Part shown: positions 58,105 through 64,000 of the stretch, one piece after another
How the letters are laid out: every line of letters starts with the position of its first letter
How positions within the stretch are numbered: the stretch's first letter is position 1
Origin: Deltaproteobacteria bacterium
Lineage (GTDB): Bacteria > Desulfobacterota > Desulfarculia > Desulfarculales > Desulfarculaceae
NCBI GenBank assembly: GCA_020444165.1
Contig: JAHLLK010000025.1
Span: forward strand, 4,536 to 68,535
Reading direction: 5' to 3'
Length of the DNA stretch: 64,000 nt
Position numbers and translations under genes: made by a program
The notes under the pieces: model-generated
What the model was told of the DNA's origin: nothing
What the model saw: only the letters and a program-made list of their open reading frames with translations
Database searches by the model: none

Positions 58105-58411
58105 AATTCCTCCCTTTTGGCTGTTTGGCTGCAAGTGACAAAAAGAGACCCGCCGCGGGCGCACGGCCCGGCAGCTCGGCCGAAAACGGCCGGCCCGCCC
58201 CGGGTTGTCCCGCGGAAGGATTAGCTTTGTCTGCCCGGTTGGCGGCTATAAGATAGCTTTTATCCGCCCTGAGTTTAGCCTAATTAACGGTCGTAAAACA
58301 ACTGCCCAGCGAGGCCCCCGGCCGGGAGAACGCTGATTTCATGCCTCATCACGAGCGCCTGCGGTATGATTTTGACAGCCCGCGCCAAGGGCGGGACGGG
58401 AAGGACGAACC

Positions 58412-59011
58412 GTGAAGCTCAACGCCCTGGAAACCCTGGTGGTGAACAATCCCCTGCGGGCCCGCTGGCAGGCCCGGGTGCTGCAAGGCCTGTTGGTTTT
58501 GCACCCGCCCCGACGGGGCGGGGTGGTCTTGGAGATCGGCTGCGGCCGGGGCGAGGGCGCCTTTCAGCTCATCCCCCGCCTCCGCCCGGCCCATTACCTG
58601 GCCCTGGACCTGGACCCGGCCATGCTGGCCCGGGCCCGCCGCCGCCTGGCCCGGGCGGGGCTCCTCCCGCGCGCCTCGCTCCTCTTGGCCGACTCCACCC
58701 GCCTGCCCCTGCCCCCGGCCTCGGTGGATTTGGTGTTCGGCTTCGGCTTCCTGCACCACGTGCCCCGGTGGCAAGCGGCCCTGGCCGAGGTGGCCCGGGT
58801 GCTCCGGCCCGGCGGCGCCTACTACCTGGAGGAGTTTTACCCGGCCTGCTACGCCAACCCGCTCACCCGGCGGCTCTTGGTCCACCCCCGGGAGAACCGT
58901 TTCCAGAGCCCGGACCTGTTCCGGGAGTTGGGCCGGGCCGGCTTCCGCCTGGCCGGGGCCCGGGACCGGCCCTGGTGGGGGGTCACGGCCGCGGTGGTGA
59001 AGGAAGACTGA
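58412..59011 (+). CDS. Class I SAM-dependent methyltransferase
   Basis: 199 residues from GTG 58412 (GGGAAGGA upstream). Motif I is VVLEIGCGRGEGAF, followed by YLALDLDPAMLARARRRL, LLLADSTRLPLPPASVDLVF and the HH motif FLHHVPRWQAALAEVARVLR with PGG. The product is a small-molecule methyltransferase of the UbiE/Methyltransf_11 type. Substrate unknown. It is divergent from the lipoprotein at 57619-58104. Confidence 0.88.
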   Translation: MKLNALETLVVNNPLRARWQARVLQGLLVLHPPRRGGVVLEIGCGRGEGAFQLIPRLRPAHYLALDLDPAMLARARRRLARAGLLPRASLLLADSTRLPLPPASVDLVFGFGFLHHVPRWQAALAEVARVLRPGGAYYLEEFYPACYANPLTRRLLVHPRENRFQSPDLFRELGRAGFRLAGARDRPWWGVTAAVVKED

Positions 59012-59149
59012 GCCGGCGGCCGCGGGCCGGGGCGCTATTTCCTCCCCGCGGGTCCGGAGTTTCAGCTTGACAGACCCCGGGGGCCCATGGCCATTGTGGG
59101 CTGAGGGTTCGGGGGTTTGGGTTTTGGACCAGTTAGCGGGAGGAGAGAA

Positions 59150-59755
59150 GTGAAGGGTTCCAAATTGGTCCGGCTGGCTTGCCTGATCTGCCTGGCAGGG
59201 GCCCTGGCCTTGGCGGGCTGCAGCAAGGATCAGATGGTCAACGCCTTTTCCGACGTGACCGGCCGCAGCGCCAATGACGTGCATTTGAGCGCCGACAACT
59301 TCCAGGCCAACCTGGGCTCCGGTCTGGGGGCCTATCGGGGCAAGTCCATCCTTTTGAGCGACTTTGCCAACCGGGCCGAGAACACCAAGCAGTTTTCCTA
59401 TCCGGCCCTGGGCAAAAAAATGTGGTATGTGGTGGGGCACGGCTCCATCGAGGCCTACTTCTGGTACTGCTTCCGCCCCGCCCTGGAATCGGTGGGGGTG
59501 CGGGTGTACCAGGACAGCGCCCCGGCCGAGGTGCCCCGCCTGAGCCTGACCCTCCTGCACCTGGATGACCATGTTTTCGTGGGCAAGGTCACGGTCTCCC
59601 GCCAGGGGCGGGTGTTCGGCAAGGACATCACCGTGAAGGTCACCCCGCCCGACAGCGAGGACCGGATGGTCTTGACCGAAGCGGCCTATGGCTACATGAA
59701 CCAGATCATCGCCGCCATCCTCCGGGATCCCGAGATCTCAGCGCATCTGCTGTAA
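59150..59755 (+). CDS. Putative lipoprotein, unknown function
   Basis: 201 residues from GTG 59150 (GGGAGGAGA upstream); an earlier in-frame start at 59117 has no ribosome-binding site. A lipoprotein signal (VRLACLICLAGALALAGC) is followed by SKDQMVNAFSDVTGRSANDV and a globular domain with YPALGKKMWYVVGHGSIEAY and VPRLSLTLLHLDDHVFVGKV. No family recognised with confidence. It is followed after 71 bases by a membrane glycosyltransferase-like gene. Confidence 0.8.
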   Translation: MKGSKLVRLACLICLAGALALAGCSKDQMVNAFSDVTGRSANDVHLSADNFQANLGSGLGAYRGKSILLSDFANRAENTKQFSYPALGKKMWYVVGHGSIEAYFWYCFRPALESVGVRVYQDSAPAEVPRLSLTLLHLDDHVFVGKVTVSRQGRVFGKDITVKVTPPDSEDRMVLTEAAYGYMNQIIAAILRDPEISAHLL

Positions 59756-59826
59756 CCGGCTGCCCCCGCCGCCCGGTGCCCCCGGGAGGCGGGGGACGGC
59801 CGGGGCTGCCGCGGGGAAAGCCTATC

Positions 59827-61908
59827 GTGGAGTTTACCGTCTGGGGCCCCGGACTGGCCGGCAGCCTGGTTTTCGCCGGCGCCGGGCTGGCCTGGGGCGC
59901 CCTGGCCCTCTGGCCCGGCCGGGTCTGGCTGGCCGGGCCGGCCAACCGCTCGCTGGCCCTGTTGTTCGCCTTGGCCGTGGGCCCCCTGGGCCTGGCCGTC
60001 TGGCTGTATTGCCTCTTTTGGTTCCTGCCCGGGCGGCCGGACTGGGTCTACCCGGCCCTGGCCTTCCTGCCCCCGGCCCTGGGCCTGTTGCTCGCGCCCC
60101 GGCGTCTGGCCGGCTTGCCCCTCCTGGCGGCCGAGCGGGCCCGGGCCGCGGCGCGCCTGGCCGGCCGGGAGAAGTTCTGGGCCGGGGCCTTGCTGGCGGC
60201 CCTCCTCCTGGTGGCGGTGAAGGCCGTGGCCTTTCCCCTGGTGGCCGACGACGCCCTGAACTACGCCCTGGTGAGCCGGGAGCTGGCCGCCACCAAGAGC
60301 CTGGTGAACTACCCCATGCTCTACGAGGGGGCCCGGGGACTCCTGGTGGGCCAGAAGCACCCGCCGGGTCAGATGCTCCTGTACGCCCTGGCCCGCCTGG
60401 CCGCCGGGGACCAGCTGGGCGACCTCTGGACCCGGGCCGGGTCCCTGTACTATTTCCTGCTCCTGGTCTGCACCACGGCGGCCTTGATCCGCCGCCGGGG
60501 CGGCTCGCCCCGGGCCGCCCTGTTGGGGGCCTGTCTCTGCCTGGGCCTGCCGCTTCTGGTGAACCAGGCCATCCTGAACACCCTGGACCCGGCCCGGCTC
60601 GCCCTGTTCCTCCTGGGGGCCGGGCTGTATGGCCTCTACCTGGCCGAGGGCCGGGCCGGCCTGGCCTGGGCCGGGGGAACCGCCGCGGCGGCGGCCCTGT
60701 TCACGCACCTGTCCATGCTCCTGCTGCCGGTGGTGGTGGCCGGAGCGGCCGGGCTGGAGAGCCTCCGGGCCCGCCGGCGGCGGGCCGCGGCCGGCTTCTC
60801 CCTGGGCCTGGTGGCCCTCACCCTGGCCTTGTCCCTGGCCCCGGCCGCGCCCTATTTCTGGAAACTCTTCACCCCGCCGGCCGCCCGGCCCGAGGCGGCC
60901 GTGGCCGGCCCGGGGCGGGTCCCGGCCCGTTTGGCCGCGCCCCAGGCCACCCTGGGACTCTTCGTGGGGAAGTACGAGCGGGCTGACCACAGCCGGCTGC
61001 CGGCCGCGGAGCGGGACTGGGCCTTCACCCTGGACCGTCTGGCCGACGCCCCGGAGCATCTCCTGAACCGACTGGGCGGGCGCCTGGGCACCCGGCTGGG
61101 GCCCTTCACCCGCGTCCTTTACTTTTCCGGGGTTTATTGGCTGGGGCTGGGGCTCCTCTGGGCCACCGCCCGCCGCCAGTGGCCCCGGGACGCCTTTTAC
61201 CGGGGGTCGCTCATCCAGATCGGCCTGGTTTTCCTGTTGGTGACCCCGTTCCAGTACGCCAACCCCCGCTTCATCCTCACCGGGGCTCCCCTGGTGGTGG
61301 TGTTCTGCGGCCTGGCCTGGCAGGCCGTGGCGGAAAGCCCCCGCCAGCGGCGGCGGCCCTGGACCCGGCTCTGGCCCGCGGTGTTGGGCCTCTGCCTGGT
61401 CACCGGCCTGGCCGTGGCCGGCTGGCAAAAGGGCGATCTGCGGCTGGCGGACGCCCCCACCTGGCAGCAGCTCCGCCAGGGGGCCCGGGATTTCCTGGGC
61501 GCCCCGGACTACTACCGCCTTTTGCACTGGCTGGAATTCCAGGACCCGGACCGGGAGGAGAAAATCCTCTGTTTCCGCGCCGCCCCCTTTTTCTACTACA
61601 CCCACCGGCAGGGGGTGGCCTACCGCTTCTCCCCCCTGACCCGGGACCTCTTCACCGCGGTGTGCGGCCAGGACCTCACCCCGCGGGAGCTGGCCCGGGC
61701 GCTCCGGGCCCGGGGCATCCACCGCATCCTGGACGACCCCAACTACGCCACCTATATCCGCTTCCGGGAGAGCTGCTTCCCGGACCTGTTGGCCTCGCGC
61801 CTGGTGCGGGTGGTGCGGCGCTCCGGCCTGGTGACCCTGTGGGAGCTGGTCCCGGGGCCGGACGAGGCCCCGCCGTCCCCGCCGGCCCCCGCGACCCCTA
61901 CAAGATGA
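59827..61908 (+). CDS. GT39/ArnT-like integral membrane glycosyltransferase
   Basis: 693 residues from GTG 59827 (GGGGAAAG upstream), with about eleven to twelve hydrophobic helices followed by a soluble C-terminal domain. The first large loop has PLVADDALNYALVSRELAAT, the acidic pair expected of GT-C enzymes such as PMT/ArnT. HPPGQMLLYALARL follows. The C-terminal part (residues about 555-680) reads ILCFRAAPFFYYTHRQGVAY and IHRILDDPNYATYIRFRES. It should use a polyprenyl-phosphate sugar donor. The acceptor is unknown. Its 3' end overlaps the GapN-like gene by 11 bases, tail to tail. Confidence 0.75.
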   Translation: MEFTVWGPGLAGSLVFAGAGLAWGALALWPGRVWLAGPANRSLALLFALAVGPLGLAVWLYCLFWFLPGRPDWVYPALAFLPPALGLLLAPRRLAGLPLLAAERARAAARLAGREKFWAGALLAALLLVAVKAVAFPLVADDALNYALVSRELAATKSLVNYPMLYEGARGLLVGQKHPPGQMLLYALARLAAGDQLGDLWTRAGSLYYFLLLVCTTAALIRRRGGSPRAALLGACLCLGLPLLVNQAILNTLDPARLALFLLGAGLYGLYLAEGRAGLAWAGGTAAAAALFTHLSMLLLPVVVAGAAGLESLRARRRRAAAGFSLGLVALTLALSLAPAAPYFWKLFTPPAARPEAAVAGPGRVPARLAAPQATLGLFVGKYERADHSRLPAAERDWAFTLDRLADAPEHLLNRLGGRLGTRLGPFTRVLYFSGVYWLGLGLLWATARRQWPRDAFYRGSLIQIGLVFLLVTPFQYANPRFILTGAPLVVVFCGLAWQAVAESPRQRRRPWTRLWPAVLGLCLVTGLAVAGWQKGDLRLADAPTWQQLRQGARDFLGAPDYYRLLHWLEFQDPDREEKILCFRAAPFFYYTHRQGVAYRFSPLTRDLFTAVCGQDLTPRELARALRARGIHRILDDPNYATYIRFRESCFPDLLASRLVRVVRRSGLVTLWELVPGPDEAPPSPPAPATPTR

Positions 61909-63502
61909 AGTCCGTGGACAGGAACTTGGACTTGCGCCCGTGCACGATCCGGTTCAACAGCTCCTTGTTCAGCGGGCTGCCCTTGGCCGCCACCAGGGTG
62001 CGGATGGTGAACACCCGGAGCGCGTCCGACACCGACAGGGTGCCCTCGGCCGAGTCCTTGCGCCCGGTGAAGGGGAAGGTGTCCGGACCCCGCTGGCACT
62101 GGCAGTTCAGGTTCAGGCGGCAGACCTGGTTCACCAGGGGGTCGATGAGCCGGGCCATGTCGTCGGGGTCGCGGCCGAAAAGGGAGAGTTGCTGGCCGTA
62201 GTTGGAGTTCACCACGTAGTTGATGGGCTCCTCCAGGTCGGTAAAGGGCACCACCGGGATCACCGGACCGAACTGCTCCTCATGGAAGACCCGCATGGCC
62301 GAAGTCACCGGGTAGAGGATGGCCGGCTTGAACAGGGTGCCCTCCACCCGGCCGCCGGTGGGGTTGATCACCCGGGCCCCGTGGTCCACGGCGTCCTGCA
62401 CCAGGCCGGCCAAATACTCGGTCTTGCCCTCTTCGGGCAAGGGGGTGATGGACACCCCCTCGTCCCAGGGCATGCCGGCCTTCAGCTCCTCCACCGCCTG
62501 GCTGAAACCGGCCAGGAAGCGCTCGGCCAGGCTCTGGTGCACGAAGATGGTCTTGAGCGCGGTGCAGCGCTGGCCGTTGAAGGACAGGGAGCCCAAGACG
62601 CATTCCTGGATGGTCAGCTCCAGGTCGGCGTGGGGCAAAATGATGGCCGGGTTCTTGGCCTCCAGGCCCAGCACGCTCCGGAGCCGGTGGGGCCGGGGGT
62701 GCTGCTGCTTGAGTTGGGTGGCCACCCGGCTGGAGCCGATGAAGGCCAGGGCGTCGATGCCTCCCGAGGTCATCAGCGGGCCGGTGACCGTGCTGCCCCG
62801 GCCCAACAGGGTGTTGACCACCCCGGGCGGGAAAGAGTCGCGGAAGGCCTCCAACAAGGGCTGGTAGAGCATGATGCCGGCCTTGGGCGGCTTGAACACC
62901 ACGGTGTTGCCCATGATCAAGGCCGGGATCAGGGTGGTGAAGGTCTCGTTCAGGGGGTAGTTGAAGGGCCCCATGCACAGCACCACCCCCAGGGGGGCCC
63001 GGCGGATCATGCCGAAGATGCCTTCCTCGATCACGAAGCGGGAAGAGGTGCGGTCCAGGGCCTTCAGGGCCTCCACGGTGTCCCGGATATAGGCCACCGT
63101 GCGGTCGAACTCCTTTTGGGCCGCGGAGAGGCTCTTGGCGATCTCCCACATGATGAGGTTCACCACCTGGTCGCGGCGCTCCACCAGACGGCGGCCAAAG
63201 GCGGCGAAATGCTCCAGGCGCTGCTCCACCGGCATGGTAGGCCAGTCGCCCCGGCCGTGCCGGTAGGCCTGCTGGGCCGCCTCCAGGGCGGTCAGGGCCT
63301 CGGGCTCGCCCATGAGCGGGAATTGGCCCAGCTCGCGGGGGGCCAATTGGCCGTCCCGCCAGCGCAGAAGCGGCGAATGGGCGGTCTTGAAAGGTCCGGA
63401 CCAGGCCCGCAGTTCGCCGTTCAGGAGATAATGGTCCATGACCAGGGGCGAGGGCGGCCGGTACTGGGCCGGGATCTGGTCTTCCAAAGGAAAATAGCTC
63501 AT
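61898..63502 (-). CDS. NADP-dependent glyceraldehyde-3-phosphate dehydrogenase-like aldehyde dehydrogenase (GapN-like)
   Basis: 534 residues from ATG 63502 (GGAGG five bases upstream). This is the ALDH superfamily with all key residues: N181 (GPFNYPLNET), K204 (VVFKPPKAG), E281 (LGLEAKNPAII) and the nucleophile C313 (NGQRCTALKTIF). An N-terminal extension of about 60 residues and INYVVNSNYGQQLSLFG fit GapN-type non-phosphorylating enzymes, which oxidise glyceraldehyde-3-phosphate to 3-phosphoglycerate with NADP. The exact substrate is not proven. The upstream leader contains palindrome P3. Confidence 0.87.
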   Translation of the reverse strand: MSYFPLEDQIPAQYRPPSPLVMDHYLLNGELRAWSGPFKTAHSPLLRWRDGQLAPRELGQFPLMGEPEALTALEAAQQAYRHGRGDWPTMPVEQRLEHFAAFGRRLVERRDQVVNLIMWEIAKSLSAAQKEFDRTVAYIRDTVEALKALDRTSSRFVIEEGIFGMIRRAPLGVVLCMGPFNYPLNETFTTLIPALIMGNTVVFKPPKAGIMLYQPLLEAFRDSFPPGVVNTLLGRGSTVTGPLMTSGGIDALAFIGSSRVATQLKQQHPRPHRLRSVLGLEAKNPAIILPHADLELTIQECVLGSLSFNGQRCTALKTIFVHQSLAERFLAGFSQAVEELKAGMPWDEGVSITPLPEEGKTEYLAGLVQDAVDHGARVINPTGGRVEGTLFKPAILYPVTSAMRVFHEEQFGPVIPVVPFTDLEEPINYVVNSNYGQQLSLFGRDPDDMARLIDPLVNQVCRLNLNCQCQRGPDTFPFTGRKDSAEGTLSVSDALRVFTIRTLVAAKGSPLNKELLNRIVHGRKSKFLSTDFIL

Positions 63503-63550
63503 GGCGGCCTCCAGGGATGGGCTGAGAGCTTTTGGGAGGAAGAGGAAGAT

Positions 63551-63596
63551 GTGGGGGGAAACCCCTTTTTGTGAACAAAAAGGGGTTTCCCCCCAC
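63551..63596 (+). repeat. Palindromic repeat family P, copy 3
   Basis: Perfect 22-bp inverted repeat (63551-63572 / 63575-63596) with loop GA. Foot GTGGGGGG, inner stem AAACCCCTTTTTGT, and the same 3' flank ACACCCCCCTTCCCCCAAAA then AACTTCATA as copies 1 and 2. The tip carries an extra GT/AC pair compared with the other copies. It lies 49 bp upstream of the GapN-like start, on the strand opposite to that gene. Confidence 0.85.
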
Positions 63597-63745
63597 ACCC
63601 CCCTTCCCCCAAAAAACTTCATATGTTTCATCGGGTTGAGAAATCATCATCCTCGATTCGCAAGTCTTGGGGAATTTGCGGCCGGCAAGGAGACGGTCGA
63701 ACGGCAATCAAAGGCGTAGCCGGCGGGCGGCTGATGAATTTTTTT

Positions 63746-64000
63746 CGCCCCGGACCGGCACAGCCAGATGTTTGCCGGCCAGGCGACGGCCGCGTCGCCG
63801 CGGCTGGCGTAGCGGGTCGTGTCAGGTTGCCCTCCGGGCGTGGCCGCGTTCGCTCCCGTAGTTAAGCTGGAGGAAGCGCTTGGTGACCTCAAACTCCCCC
63901 TGATGTTTTGCGCCCCGGACCGGCACAGCCAGATGTTTGCCGGCCAGGCGACGGCCGCGTCGCCGCGGCTGGCGTAGCGGGTCGTGTCAGGTTGCCCTCC
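63746..64000. repeat. Direct repeat with 165-bp period at the window edge
   Basis: 90 bp at 63746-63835 recur without visible change at 63911-64000, where the window ends, so the second copy may be longer. The unit is 165 bp (55 codons), and both strands have frames that stay open across it. The 63620-63745 stretch before it shows no gene. It could be a tandem array or a duplicated gene end. Confidence 0.8.

Noticed and set aside
59692..61722. 676-codon minus-strand frame opposite the GT39-like gene
   Set aside because: Gln/Gly/Pro-rich shadow. The plus strand shows regular membrane helices and the acidic pair.
63746..64000. CRISPR-like array at the right edge
   Set aside because: Repeat is 90 bp and spacing 75 bp, far outside CRISPR sizes, and no cas gene is present.
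1..64000. rRNA and tRNA genes
   Set aside because: I looked for tRNA T-loop and acceptor patterns and rRNA signatures on both strands and saw none; a dedicated scan could still reveal one.

Overview
The window is a strongly G+C-rich bacterial chromosome segment (G+C judged by eye, not counted). The gene content suggests a Desulfobacterota (former Deltaproteobacteria) genome, possibly near Desulfarculales: a GAK-type gene cluster, sigma-54 activators, a TAXI-TRAP transporter, paired RND permeases, a glycolate/lactate-type FAD + Fe-S oxidase and a single compact biotin operon. This assignment is an inference from content, not from a marker gene. No rRNA, tRNA, CRISPR array, transposase or prophage gene was found.

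Layout. 1-1.6 kb: 3' end of a sigma-54 activator, a [2Fe-2S] ferredoxin, then two unusual non-coding repeats and an antitoxin remnant. 1.6-10.4 kb (minus): four-gene tolC / membrane-fusion / RND / RND efflux operon joined by ATGA overlaps. 10.6-18.6 kb (plus): PHP-fold protein, amphi-Trp protein, PhoU-APH fusion, ATP-grasp enzyme, HprK-related kinase B, CofD/YvcK-like protein, XXXCH protein and a receiver-only protein. I recognise this as the GAK system, named by computational family curation but, as far as I know, without an experimentally assigned function. 18.7-21.6 kb (minus): a hidden 54-residue ORF and a glcF/glcD-like pair. 21.9-26.4 kb (plus): a translationally coupled trio of a large unknown protein, a phosphatidylserine-decarboxylase-type pyruvoyl enzyme and an Lgt-like membrane protein, a good candidate for an undescribed lipid or lipoprotein modification pathway. 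26.6-34.6 kb: universal stress protein, MBL-fold lipoprotein, diguanylate cyclase, YhhN-type protein, Nudix hydrolase, crotonase-fold protein, nitroreductase and PpnN. 34.6-39.5 kb (minus): NTF2-like protein and bioBAFD behind a BirA-like operator. 39.6-42.2 kb: tandem paralogous M23-type proteins. 42.3-45.1 kb: rsmB-fmt-def. 45.3-52.6 kb: PAS histidine kinase, alpha/beta hydrolase, a GAF-AAA-Fis activator with an aberrant GAFTGA loop, and a motAB-like stator pair behind a near-consensus sigma-54 promoter. 52.7-57.4 kb (minus): TAXI-TRAP operon with an orphan CoA-transferase A subunit. 57.6-63.5 kb: lipoproteins, a methyltransferase, a GT39-like membrane protein and a GapN-like dehydrogenase. 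The right edge enters a 165-bp-period direct repeat.

The most striking non-coding signals are two repeat families whose stems change in a compensated way between copies. Family P (1070, 30366, 63551) has perfect 22-bp stems with GTGGGGGG feet, GA-containing loops and a fixed C-rich flank. Family E (1179, 17188, 50131 reversed) is an array of four or five hairpins with conserved loops (AGGATGG, CCGCG, AGGAC) on stems of unrelated sequence. One E copy lies inside the GAK cluster.
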